A DNA stretch of 64,000 nt, taken from NCBI GenBank assembly GCA_004193545.1, contig RPGO01000033.1, forward strand, positions 180,583-244,582. The letters are read 5' to 3'. A program made the position numbers and the translations under genes. Below are positions 54,719 through 63,446 of the stretch, one piece after another. Under the pieces are notes generated by a model. The model made no database searches. It saw only the letters and a list, made by a program, of their open reading frames with translations, and had not been told where the DNA came from. Numbering within the stretch: position 1 is the stretch's first letter; each line of letters starts with the position of its first letter. The stretch is from Candidatus Argoarchaeum ethanivorans. GTDB taxonomy: Archaea > Halobacteriota > Methanosarcinia > Methanosarcinales > EX4572-44.

Positions 54719-54853
54719 AGGTGAAACACATCTTATGGCGAGAGCCTTACCACTGATAAAACTGAATGTGGTAGGAGGAATTGGCTTCCTGATGGCTCGG
54801 GGGTGTTTCACCTGATCGTCCATTCGTTGGAGAGTGTGTAATCTCGCCATAAG
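54719..54853 (+). ncRNA. Candidate structured RNA with pseudoknot
   Basis: Four helices fit within 135 bases. P1: 54719-54729 (AGGTGAAACAC) with 54803-54813 (11 bp, perfect). P2: GAGCC 54742-54746 with GGCTC 54794-54798. P3: TTACCAC around 54747-54753 with GTGGTAG 54768-54774. P4: AGGAA 54776-54780 with TTCCT 54786-54790. In addition, CTTATGGCGAGA (54732-54743) pairs perfectly over 12 bases with 54842-54853, outside P1, which makes a pseudoknot (or an alternative fold). The shape could fit an IS200/IS605 end or omega-RNA relic, or an independent RNA. The strand is not certain. No conserved riboswitch box was seen. Confidence 0.5.
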
Positions 54854-54873
54854 CATGATACAGGTGCGTGTTG

Positions 54874-54894
54874 CACGCAAAGCTTCTTTGCGTG
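54874..54894 (+). repeat. Perfect hairpin, 9-bp stem and 3-nt loop
   Basis: CACGCAAAG-CTT-CTTTGCGTG lies 20 bases after the structured RNA candidate. It has the same compact form as the hairpins at 4311, 4352, 25059 and 63276. It may be a terminator for the RNA, although no T-run follows. Confidence 0.6.
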
Positions 54895-55029
54895 TGTCGA
54901 TTGCACTCGTTAATATGCTTAAGTACATCATAATAACTACAAAATTTGTGTTAATACAGACAAACTTGATTAATCACACCATTCCCATGATGGTATATAC
55001 AACTATCGCTATTCACGGCTGTGGGAACA

Positions 55030-55078
55030 GAGGCTATCAAATTACTTTAAAAGTTCCGGTTTCTAATTTGATAGCCTC
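55030..55078 (+). repeat. 15-bp perfect inverted repeat upstream of the SecB-like gene
   Basis: GAGGCTATCAAATTA (55030-55044) pairs perfectly with TAATTTGATAGCCTC (55064-55078), loop of 19. GTTCC in the loop (55053-55057) could also pair with GGAAC at 55024-55028, giving a pseudoknot, but 5 bp may be chance. It sits 52 bases before the ATG at 55131, so it may be an operator or the end of a small element. Confidence 0.55.
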
Positions 55079-55096
55079 CAAATCAAGCATGCAAAT

Positions 55097-55106
55097 GTTT
55101 AAAACA
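55097..55106 (+). promoter_or_regulatory. TATA-like box close to the 55131 start
   Basis: TTTAAAACAT lies about 25-30 bases before the ATG at 55131. This spacing suggests a leaderless transcript, consistent with the absence of a ribosome site. Confidence 0.4.
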
Positions 55107-55130
55107 TATCAAAACAACCACACATAATTA

Positions 55131-55592
55131 ATGATAGTAAATTTTAGTGTAACACACATAGAATCAAAGACATACATGTCACAGGAAGAATTCAGAAAGT
55201 ATCGAAATATTAATATTAACTATGATATCAATCTTAGAAATCCTTCGGTCTCCACGATGCAAACACCATTTGGCAAGAGTGCAACCATCAAAGTTGAATA
55301 TGCCCTCTCTATAAACTATCTGAATCCAAGCATTGGTCAGATTCGCTTCGAGGGTAGCGCTAACTACTACACAAAAGAAGATATGGACGATATTAAAAAA
55401 CAATGGGATTCAGGAAGTGCACCCATAGAGGTCCAAAACGAGATTGCAAACACCACTGTATTAAACCTTGCACCCCTTGCAATCAGCATATCAAAAAGTA
55501 TGGGACTACCGCCTGCTATACCAATACCAACCATCAACTTTGAAAAACACAAGCAAAAACAAACAGAAGCCCCTTCAAACTATTATGTATAA
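55131..55592 (+). CDS. Possible SecB-like chaperone family protein
   Basis: 153 residues. It alternates beta strands (VNFSVTHIESKTYMSQEEFR, KYRNININYDINLRNPS, TIKVEYALSINYLNPSIGQI) with a helix (TKEDMDDIKKQWDSG) and a final hydrophobic helix (LNLAPLAISISKSMGLPPAI). This order resembles archaeal SecB-like proteins, but I rely on the pattern, not a search. The C-terminus is a short polar tail. The start ATG at 55131 lacks a ribosome site. It lies 29 bases before the UPF0182 gene and is probably co-transcribed. Confidence 0.5.
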   Translation: MIVNFSVTHIESKTYMSQEEFRKYRNININYDINLRNPSVSTMQTPFGKSATIKVEYALSINYLNPSIGQIRFEGSANYYTKEDMDDIKKQWDSGSAPIEVQNEIANTTVLNLAPLAISISKSMGLPPAIPIPTINFEKHKQKQTEAPSNYYV

Positions 55593-55621
55593 TAAATAAC
55601 AGAACATGTTTTATTTTTATC

Positions 55622-58366
55622 ATGAATAATAATAAACCTACCCCTATCGGAACACTTCCAAAAATCCTGTTTTTAATTGCTATTATTTTATTTTTTGGTG
55701 TTAGTACACTCTCACGTTTTGTGGTTGATTATAAGTGGTTTGGATCGATTGGCTATTCACAGGTATTTATTGTTACCTTTACAACCAAGCTTATACTATT
55801 TGTCATAGGGTTCCTATTGTGCATCAGTGTATTGTTTTTTGCATGGAATCGGTTTAAGAAAGTCATTCTTGCAACAACTACCACATTTACGCCTATTTGG
55901 ACAACGTGGGAGCAGGTACCAAAAGAGTATATCGACGTCACTCCAGAGACTTCAACAAAAACAGTGATTGAATCCATTAAAACACAGATTATTATTGCTT
56001 TTTTGATTATCTCCTTATTTGCAGGCTTGAATTTATCAAGCAAGTGGAGCACAGTACTCCTGTATTTTAACAGGAGCCCATTTGGAAGCATTGACCCTGT
56101 TTTTGGAAAAGATATTGGATTTTATGTTTTCTCCTTGCCATTTTTCCATGCTGTGCTTAACTATCTCCTTGGATTGTTTGTTCTTGTCAGCCTGCTGCTA
56201 ATTCTTGCATATTTATCTTTTAACTGGAAACTGGTTTCAGAACGAGTGCCTTTAAACCTGCGATTACCTCTAATGTTCGTTTTTTTCCTCCTTGCAGTTA
56301 AGGTATATCTTTTACGATTCAGCATACTCTACAGCACTACTGGTGTTGTATATGGTGCAGGATATGTAGATGTGAATATCAACCAGTATATCCCGTTGAT
56401 TATTAGCCTGATATTCCTTGCAGCAGGAATTACTATTGCAGTGCTCCCTCTAATATCCAGTAAAGGACTATCAACAAAAGTTCCAATTACTGCTGTAGTG
56501 TTAATCATTGCAATCTCCTTTGTAGGAGGTGGAGCAGCATGGCTCATGCAGGAGTTTAAGGTTTCACCAAACGAGATTGTTTTGGAAGAGCCGTTCATTG
56601 AGTACAACATTGATCTAACCAACAAAGCATACGGATTAACAGATATCAAAGAACAGATATATCCTATATCGTATAATCTTACCACTGACGACATCAGTGA
56701 CTCACCTACCATTAATAATGTTCGACTATGGGACCATCAGCCGCTTCTAACCACTTTCCGGCAGCGACAGGAGATTAGAACCTATTACGGCTTCGATGAT
56801 GTTGTGGTTGACCGATACCATATTAACGGTGAGTTAACACAAGTGTGGATGTCCCTTAGAGAGATACTTCCTGGTAGACTGCAGGGTGCTGCAGACACGT
56901 GGATCAATAAACACCTGATATACACCCATGGCATTGGTGTCGTCGTAGCCCCGGTAAACGATGTAGACAACCAGGGGCTCCCAAAGATGATTATCAAAGA
57001 CATCCCTCCAAAAGTAGAAACTACTGATATGGTCATCACACAACCACGAATCTACTATGGAAAGCAGACCAACTATTATATCATAACCAACACCAACCGT
57101 GAAGAATTTGACTATCCGGAAGGTGACCAGAATAAGTACACGACATATCATGGAACAGGCGGTATCCCTCTTACGGCAACAAACAAATTGTTCTTAAGCC
57201 TTGCACTTGGAGAAATTAAGCTGTACACTTCAGAATACATTACAGAAAACAGCAAGCTTCACCTGTATCGGAACATTAACGAGAGAGTTGGAAAAGTTAC
57301 ACCATACTTATTATTTGACAGTGTTCCACATGCTTTCATATCAGATGATGGCAGGATTTACTGGATGTTAAGCGGCTTTACAACATCGAACAGGTACCCC
57401 TATGCAGAGCCAACCCAGTTTAATGGTAGGCGATTCAACTACATCTCTGATTCAGTCAAAGCGGTAATTGACACCTATAACGGAACAATCACCTATTACA
57501 TTATAAAAGATGATCCAATACTCCAAGCTTATGCCAAAATATACCCTGAAATCTTCAAACCAATTGATGCGATGCCAGAAGATGTAAAAGCACATCTTCG
57601 CTATTCCGAGGATCTCTTTAACATCCAGACCAGAATATATAGAACCTACCACATGAAAACACCAGAGGTATTCTACAACAAGGAAGATCTCTGGGAAATA
57701 CCTACTGAAAAATATGAAGCATCAGTAGTCAAGGTTCAGCCTTATAATGTGCTCTTCCAGCTAAACGGCGAACTGAGCTTTGTGACCATGCTACCATTTA
57801 CGCCAGTCAATCGGGACAACATGATCTCGTGGATGGCAGTAAAACAGGATCTTCCTGACTATGGCGAAATTACTGTCTTCAAGTTCAGCAAGGAAGAACA
57901 GATTTATGGACCTTCGCAGATTGAAGCACGTATCGATCAGGATGAGGATATTTCAAAGGATCTTACACTGTGGGGACAAAGCGGCTCACGGGTGATTAGA
58001 GGTAACCTGCTGGTTATACCATTCAAAGATTCAATTCTGTACATAGAACCGCTATACCTTGCAGCCGAAACAGGAAGCATACCAGAGCTCAAACGAGTGA
58101 TCGTCTTCTATAATAATAGCGTTGCCATGGAAGAAACACTTGAGCAAGCTTTAAACAAGGTGCTTGGATACAGGAAAATAACCCTTCCAGCAGAAATATC
58201 CGTATCAGAATACACCGGTATGAATGAACTCCTTGAGCAAACCATTAAGCATTACGAGATTGCGACAGATGCGCTTACGAATCAGGATCTTGAAACTTAT
58301 GGGCGAGAGATGAAGACAGTGGATAAACTTCTACAGGAGCTAAAAAAACAGATAGAAGAGGATTGA
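55622..58366 (+). CDS. UPF0182 membrane protein
   Basis: 914 residues. The N-terminal third holds about seven membrane helices (LFLIAIILFFGVSTLSRFVV, LILFVIGFLLCISVLFFAW, VLLYFNRSPFGSIDPVFGKD is the family loop). The large soluble part follows (IEYNIDLTNKAYGLTDIKEQ, VRLWDHQPLLTTFRQRQEIR, YYGFDDVVVDRYHINGE), a clear UPF0182 signature. The end is acidic and helical. The function of the family is unknown; it is present in methanogens, cyanobacteria and actinobacteria. Convergent with lysS. Confidence 0.92.
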   Translation: MNNNKPTPIGTLPKILFLIAIILFFGVSTLSRFVVDYKWFGSIGYSQVFIVTFTTKLILFVIGFLLCISVLFFAWNRFKKVILATTTTFTPIWTTWEQVPKEYIDVTPETSTKTVIESIKTQIIIAFLIISLFAGLNLSSKWSTVLLYFNRSPFGSIDPVFGKDIGFYVFSLPFFHAVLNYLLGLFVLVSLLLILAYLSFNWKLVSERVPLNLRLPLMFVFFLLAVKVYLLRFSILYSTTGVVYGAGYVDVNINQYIPLIISLIFLAAGITIAVLPLISSKGLSTKVPITAVVLIIAISFVGGGAAWLMQEFKVSPNEIVLEEPFIEYNIDLTNKAYGLTDIKEQIYPISYNLTTDDISDSPTINNVRLWDHQPLLTTFRQRQEIRTYYGFDDVVVDRYHINGELTQVWMSLREILPGRLQGAADTWINKHLIYTHGIGVVVAPVNDVDNQGLPKMIIKDIPPKVETTDMVITQPRIYYGKQTNYYIITNTNREEFDYPEGDQNKYTTYHGTGGIPLTATNKLFLSLALGEIKLYTSEYITENSKLHLYRNINERVGKVTPYLLFDSVPHAFISDDGRIYWMLSGFTTSNRYPYAEPTQFNGRRFNYISDSVKAVIDTYNGTITYYIIKDDPILQAYAKIYPEIFKPIDAMPEDVKAHLRYSEDLFNIQTRIYRTYHMKTPEVFYNKEDLWEIPTEKYEASVVKVQPYNVLFQLNGELSFVTMLPFTPVNRDNMISWMAVKQDLPDYGEITVFKFSKEEQIYGPSQIEARIDQDEDISKDLTLWGQSGSRVIRGNLLVIPFKDSILYIEPLYLAAETGSIPELKRVIVFYNNSVAMEETLEQALNKVLGYRKITLPAEISVSEYTGMNELLEQTIKHYEIATDALTNQDLETYGREMKTVDKLLQELKKQIEED

Positions 58367-58397
58367 AAAGGTTAAACAATATTTTTGTTATTTGTAT

Positions 58398-59903
58398 CTA
58401 CTCTTTTTGTTCCTGTGCTGCCTGGTCAAATCGTTGTATCAGAAAGTCTTTATCGAGTGATGCTAAAAAATAGCCGAGCCGTGGTCCTGATGTGGTAGAT
58501 AATAATGAGACGTAGATTGCGCGAAAGAGTGTTTTTGGATCAAGAGTGACGCTTTTTGCAATCTCGTAGATGCCATTATGTATCTCTTCCGGTGTGTTCC
58601 ACTCCAATAATTGCTCTGCAAGCTTAAGAAGTGCCTGCCTCTCTTTTGTGCTAAAGCTTTTAGTAGTCTGCGGCAGACGTTCCTGTATTGTGAATTTAAC
58701 ATAAGGAGGTGCATATTTATCAAGCCACTTTCGTGCATTTTCAGCACGTGTAAGAACAGCTCTGGTATCTACAGTGTCGTATCCACTTCGCTCAAGTATG
58801 TCAAGCAGTGCACTGGTATCGCCGGCAACCTGGATTGCTGTTACGATGTGCTTAAATGGAATATTACTGTGCCATGCCTTTTTAGTTTGAGATAACTGGT
58901 AGGCACGACTGGAAATATCCATTCGGTCATATTCATCGATTAAATTGAGTAGTGTGGTACCAGGATCAAATTCTATGTGCTTTTCTGGTTTTGATCGGAT
59001 GATAAGATATCGCAGCACTTCCGGAGGCAGCACTTCAAGCATTTCACTTATAGATATGGCGAGCCCTTTAGACGAATGCATGGCTCCTTTACCTTTGAGC
59101 ATAATCCACTCATACACAATAGGGTATGGCGGCGTATAGTGGTAAATTTCTTTTGCGATCTTCCTGCCAGTGTCATAAGAGCCCCCGCTTGTTGCATGAT
59201 CCTTGCCAAAAGGTTCGACTGTTACTCCAAGTATGCTCCATCGCGCAGGCCAATCAACACGCCATGTAAGCTTTCCACCACCTGTTACAGGTATAGTACC
59301 AGTGTATCCACATGCACACGTCATATCAACGGTTTGCAATTTGCTGTTAAATCCAGTTACCCGCGTTCGTGTAATACTATCACATCGCGGACACAACGGG
59401 TTAAATGGACTCCAATCATCCGGCAGTTTTCGATGTGAAGTCTTTTCAAGTATCTGCGCTATCGTGTGTTGCTGTTCGAGCGTGTTTATGATAGATTGTG
59501 TATACTTACCCTCATTATAAATCTCATCTGCGCGGAGGATTTCTGCGTTTATTTCAAGTGCCTCAAGAGACTGCAAAAATGGCTGTAGAAAGTGCTCTGC
59601 ATAGTTTTCATGCTCACCGCATGGGCAGGGGATCTTGAATAATGGTTTTCCAATATGTTCACTGTAACTATCCGGGAGAAAAGGGTAAACCTTTCGAAGT
59701 GGGTCAAAGGTATCTGCGATATAGATCAACTTGACGTCTGCGTTCTTATCTTTAAGTGCACGATATACTGCATCAGCGGTTACAACCTCCCGCATGTTGC
59801 CAATATGAATATCACCAGATGGGGTAATACCAGATGCTACAAGGTGTTTATGTCCAAGCTTAAGTATTTGATCAGCGATTGCGTCTGCCCAGTGTGTCTC
59901 CAT
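58398..59903 (-). CDS. lysS: Lysyl-tRNA synthetase, class I
   Basis: About 501 residues from the ATG at 59903 (METHWADAIADQILKLG); the frame extends 16 residues upstream without support. The class I HIGH box is SGDIHIGNMREV, and the KMSKS-like motif is GAMHSSKG. The zinc-binding part is PCPCGEHENYAEHF and LCPRCDSITRTRVTGF. Class I LysRS is the archaeal form and charges tRNA-Lys. The C-terminal helical domain ends RLGYFLASLDKDFLIQRF. It is convergent with UPF0182 and divergent from the DUF3160 gene. Confidence 0.95.
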   Translation of the reverse strand: METHWADAIADQILKLGHKHLVASGITPSGDIHIGNMREVVTADAVYRALKDKNADVKLIYIADTFDPLRKVYPFLPDSYSEHIGKPLFKIPCPCGEHENYAEHFLQPFLQSLEALEINAEILRADEIYNEGKYTQSIINTLEQQHTIAQILEKTSHRKLPDDWSPFNPLCPRCDSITRTRVTGFNSKLQTVDMTCACGYTGTIPVTGGGKLTWRVDWPARWSILGVTVEPFGKDHATSGGSYDTGRKIAKEIYHYTPPYPIVYEWIMLKGKGAMHSSKGLAISISEMLEVLPPEVLRYLIIRSKPEKHIEFDPGTTLLNLIDEYDRMDISSRAYQLSQTKKAWHSNIPFKHIVTAIQVAGDTSALLDILERSGYDTVDTRAVLTRAENARKWLDKYAPPYVKFTIQERLPQTTKSFSTKERQALLKLAEQLLEWNTPEEIHNGIYEIAKSVTLDPKTLFRAIYVSLLSTTSGPRLGYFLASLDKDFLIQRFDQAAQEQKE

Positions 59904-60020
59904 ATAACTTCTCACACGTCTTATCCACAAAATAAGATTTGCGGTAGTCAAATTCGAGCTGAGATAAGTCTATTTTTTGGGTATAGTCTGGTAAAGCCTC
60001 CCCGGTGCATCAAAAAGCTT

Positions 60021-62396
60021 ATGAAGCGTAATCACATCAGGATTATTATGAGGAGTGCATATTCAATAATCATTATCCTGATCGTTTCGATCGTCATCAG
60101 TGGCTGCGTTGATCAGGTGCCAGAGGAGCCTCAAGAACCTGTTCAACCGGAAAACACGGTTCTCAAAACAGAGTCGATCAACCTGTCAGGCACCACAGCG
60201 GAGAATATGAACTTTGTTAGATATTATTCGTTAGATCCATTAGACATCGCCCTGAAAGTTCCCAAATATGATCTACCTTTAGAGACGGATCAGGTCTCAA
60301 ACTATGATCCATTCTCCGGGGAGATTCCACTCAGCGATGATGCCCTGGGTCTGCTAAAGAAAAACGGCTTCGTTGTCATAGACAATCCCTTCGACCGGAA
60401 GGAAGAGGATATCGTCCAGCCGTATAAGACGCTTGCGGATCGCGAGATACCGATCTTCGTCACCACTGACTCGCTCTTGCACCTCTATCATATCCAGTTC
60501 GATGAGACGCTGCGGCAGATCGAGGAAAGGGAATTTTACGACCTCGTCTGGGAGTTAAGCGAGCAATTGCTGGACAGTTCGATGGAATCATACAAAAATT
60601 CCGACGGAGATCTGAAAGAAGCAGCAAGGAGGGATGTTGCTTACTTTTCGGTTGGTATGAGTCTGCTAAAGCCAAAATCCGATCAGGTCTGCCAGAGTGA
60701 TAATGAGTGGGAATGCACCGATGCTTATTTTAAGAAGGAGGATCTGACGCGTTATAACTTCGAGGTCCCGCCTTATGTCAGAGACGATGTCGAAGCCGAA
60801 TTAAAGTTGATAGACGCACATTCCGGATTCGAAGATTCGCCTATATTCATTTACAAGGAAGATTACTCCCAGTATGTCCCGAGAGGGCACTATACAAGAT
60901 CAGAAAAATTAAAGAACTATTTCAAAGCGTTTATGTGGTACGGCAGGATGAGCATGCTCCTCAAGGGCTCGGATGCGATACCGCCGGGAACGACCAATCC
61001 TCGTGATAAGAAGGGGTTGATCTCAATATATGATGCACGAATCCAGACGACGGGCGCCTGCCTGATAGCATCCGAATTCGCCAACGATTACGAACTGATG
61101 GGCAAGTGGGACCGGATATATTCGGTAACCGCTTTTTACGTTGGGCTCTCTGATGATCTGGGACCTTATGAGTACATCGATGCATTAAACTCGGTTTTCG
61201 GGGGTTCATTCGATCCGGATAACCTGAATGATGAGACGATTGAGGAATTGAAAGTAAAACTTACAGAGTACGGATCGCCAAAGATCTACGGCGGGACCGG
61301 AAATTGTGTGGCATTCACATCAGAAGAGGCGAACCAGTGCCTGAACAACACCGCAGGATTCAGGTTGATGGGACAGAGGTTCATCCCTGATTCATACATG
61401 TTCACAAACCTCGTCGGTGCATACACAGGCGCTTACATGGGTAATCAAAAACCGTTCACGCTCGTTACCAGCGGCGCCGGGCCTATCAGGGGATTCCCCC
61501 GCGGTCTTGGTGTCATGGCGCTCCTCGGATCAGATCGATCGAGGGAACTTCTGGATGAACTGGACGACTCCAATTACAAGGATTATGACCGCCAATATGG
61601 AGAGCTGGAGGACGAATTCAACTCCTTTGACATAGCAGAGTGGAACAAAAACCTCTACTGGTCGTGGCTATTCGCGCTAAAGCCACTGCTCGATGACCAC
61701 GACGCGGGCTACCCGACATTCATGCAGACCGATGCATGGCAGGACAAAGACCTGTCCACTGCTCTAATATCATGGGCAGAGCTCAGGCACGACACGATCC
61801 TCTATGCCAAACAGAGCTACACCATGGTTGCTACGAGTGCCCCGCCCATGGAAGAAGAGAAACCAGTTGTCGGATACGTTGAACCGGTTCCCGAGTTCTA
61901 CAACCGGTTGCTTGCGCTGACAAGGATGACGAACAGCGGCCTTACCGAGATGGACGTTCTGGACGATTCATCAAAGTACAGACTGGCAAACCTCGAGAGT
62001 ATACTTGTGAGACTTGTCAACATCTCGTCAAAGGAACTTGAGAACGAGGAGCTCTCGGAGGATGATTACGATTTCATAAAGAATTTCGGTGACAATCTGG
62101 ATGGCGTCATCGCCGATGTTGATGATAAGGCGAAGAAGACAACGATCATCGCTGATGTGCATACCGATGGCAATACGCTGCAGGTTCTCGAGGAGGGTGT
62201 TGGCTACGTCGATATGATCGTTGTTGCATACAAACTCCCTGACGAAAGAATCCTTGTGGGCGCTGGTCCGGTTATGAGTTACTACGAGTTTAAACAGCCG
62301 ATGGATGAACGGCTCACAGATGAAGCATGGAGAGAGCTTCTGGATTCAAATCCGCCCAAGAAACCAGGGTGGGTTCCAAATTTCGCAGAAGATTGA
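60021..62396 (+). CDS. DUF3160 lipoprotein
   Basis: About 791 residues from the ATG at 60021, or 782 from 60048. The signal segment SAYSIIIILIVSIVISGC ends in a lipobox Cys. The DUF3160 signature follows: EIPIFVTTDSLLHLYHIQFD, LKNYFKAFMWYGRMSMLLKG, LTEYGSPKIYGGTGN, GFRLMGQRFIPDSYMFTNLV, WAELRHDTILYAKQSYT. The family is secreted and of unknown function. The frame is open 122 residues upstream, but that part overlaps lysS on the opposite strand and lacks a signal. It is 16 bases before mtxX. Confidence 0.88.
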   Translation: MKRNHIRIIMRSAYSIIIILIVSIVISGCVDQVPEEPQEPVQPENTVLKTESINLSGTTAENMNFVRYYSLDPLDIALKVPKYDLPLETDQVSNYDPFSGEIPLSDDALGLLKKNGFVVIDNPFDRKEEDIVQPYKTLADREIPIFVTTDSLLHLYHIQFDETLRQIEEREFYDLVWELSEQLLDSSMESYKNSDGDLKEAARRDVAYFSVGMSLLKPKSDQVCQSDNEWECTDAYFKKEDLTRYNFEVPPYVRDDVEAELKLIDAHSGFEDSPIFIYKEDYSQYVPRGHYTRSEKLKNYFKAFMWYGRMSMLLKGSDAIPPGTTNPRDKKGLISIYDARIQTTGACLIASEFANDYELMGKWDRIYSVTAFYVGLSDDLGPYEYIDALNSVFGGSFDPDNLNDETIEELKVKLTEYGSPKIYGGTGNCVAFTSEEANQCLNNTAGFRLMGQRFIPDSYMFTNLVGAYTGAYMGNQKPFTLVTSGAGPIRGFPRGLGVMALLGSDRSRELLDELDDSNYKDYDRQYGELEDEFNSFDIAEWNKNLYWSWLFALKPLLDDHDAGYPTFMQTDAWQDKDLSTALISWAELRHDTILYAKQSYTMVATSAPPMEEEKPVVGYVEPVPEFYNRLLALTRMTNSGLTEMDVLDDSSKYRLANLESILVRLVNISSKELENEELSEDDYDFIKNFGDNLDGVIADVDDKAKKTTIIADVHTDGNTLQVLEEGVGYVDMIVVAYKLPDERILVGAGPVMSYYEFKQPMDERLTDEAWRELLDSNPPKKPGWVPNFAED

Positions 62397-62412
62397 CGCA
62401 CGGGATGTAGTG

Positions 62413-63207
62413 ATGAATATTATTGATATTATACACAGTCGTGCGGTATCAAATCATGCCCGCATTGCAATTGGTGTTGGTGATCATCCATCCAGGATAA
62501 TACAAAGTGCAAGAGCATCATCTGCGTTTGCCGATGTGGTTCTTGTAGGTAATAAAAATGATATCGGCACGTGTGATTTTGAAGTGGTTAACACAGGCGA
62601 ACCTCATAAGACCCTGGTTGAACTGCTTCTAGATGGGGAAGTGGATGGGGTAGTTCGTGGAAATATTAGTTCAAGTGCCACTCTTGCTCTCTTAAAACAG
62701 CAGTTTAACCTGTCACGTTTGCATCGTGTGGCACTGCTTCTAACGTCAGATGGGGCCCCTTTTTTCTTTGCACCAACAGGCATCGATGAAGCAAATACCA
62801 TTGCAGATAAATTTGCACTTGCCAACAGCGGGTGTGAATTTATTCGAAGGTTTGGAATCACTCCTGTTGTGGCTGTTCTTTCAGGAGGTCGAATCGAAGA
62901 TGTTGGCCGGGATGCACGGGTGGATAAAAGCCTTGCAGAAGGCGAGTTCGTTGCATCTTGTTTGCAAAGAGATGGTGTTGATGCCAAGCATTACACTGTT
63001 CTCATAGAGGATGCAATCAATCATGCAAACTTTATTATCGCACCCGATGGAATATCAGGCAATTTAATGTATCGCACCCTGGTGTTTTTGGGTGATGGTG
63101 ATGGTTTTGGAGCTTCTGTGTTGATGGATAAAGTGTTTGTGGATTCTTCCCGAGCAAAGGAAGATTATTCCAAACCAATTATGCTGGCATCATCAATGGC
63201 ATTATAA
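62413..63207 (+). CDS. mtxX: Methanogenesis marker protein 4 (MtxX)
   Basis: 264 residues from the ATG at 62413 (MNIIDIIHSRAVSNHARIAI); the frame extends 36 residues into the preceding gene. It is a phosphate acetyl/butyryl-transferase-like Rossmann protein: ARIAIGVGDHPSRIIQSARA, DGEVDGVVRGNISSSATLAL, TPVVAVLSGGRIEDVGRDAR and APDGISGNLMYRTLVFLGDG. MtxX is found in methanogens and methane oxidisers and is named for its link to methyltransferase genes. The biochemical role is unknown. It is the clearest marker in the window of a methyl-coenzyme M lineage. Confidence 0.9.
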   Translation: MNIIDIIHSRAVSNHARIAIGVGDHPSRIIQSARASSAFADVVLVGNKNDIGTCDFEVVNTGEPHKTLVELLLDGEVDGVVRGNISSSATLALLKQQFNLSRLHRVALLLTSDGAPFFFAPTGIDEANTIADKFALANSGCEFIRRFGITPVVAVLSGGRIEDVGRDARVDKSLAEGEFVASCLQRDGVDAKHYTVLIEDAINHANFIIAPDGISGNLMYRTLVFLGDGDGFGASVLMDKVFVDSSRAKEDYSKPIMLASSMAL

Positions 63208-63275
63208 TTCTCGATGTGCCAGTTTTTATTTTTGTATTTATATAGAACCACGAGATTACGAGAAGATTGATGCAC

Positions 63276-63294
63276 CTGCACACTCCGTGTGCAG
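63276..63294 (+). repeat. Hairpin of the CTGCAYAC family
   Basis: CTGCACAC-TCC-GTGTGCAG: 8-bp perfect stem, 3-nt loop. The stem matches the pattern CTGCAYA(A)C seen at 2153, 4311 and 25059. It sits in the gene-less gap 63208-63446 after mtxX. Confidence 0.65.
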
Positions 63295-63446
63295 AAAATA
63301 TGTATCGAATTTCAGATGCGAGAGAAGGAAGTGCGTTTATACTCGATTTTTCGGTAGTGTCCCATAAACCGTGACGTTGAACCCATCTTTAACAAAATTT
63401 CAGCAAAAAAATCCCCAGAATCGACGCCCGCCGACACTGTACCCAC

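Noticed and set aside
54719..54853. Possible cobalamin riboswitch, given cobQ in the region
   Set aside because: No B12 box (GCCACTG) or matching core was seen, and the element does not precede a corrinoid gene.
54680..54931. 83-residue minus-strand reading frame with several helices of the RNA candidate inside it
   Set aside because: No ribosome site and no domain. Its sequence is fully covered by the paired arms of the structured RNA candidate, so it is probably not a gene.
59655..60020. N-terminal extension of the DUF3160 protein
   Set aside because: The 122 extra residues overlap the lysS gene on the other strand and lack a signal; the lipobox start is at 60021 or 60048.
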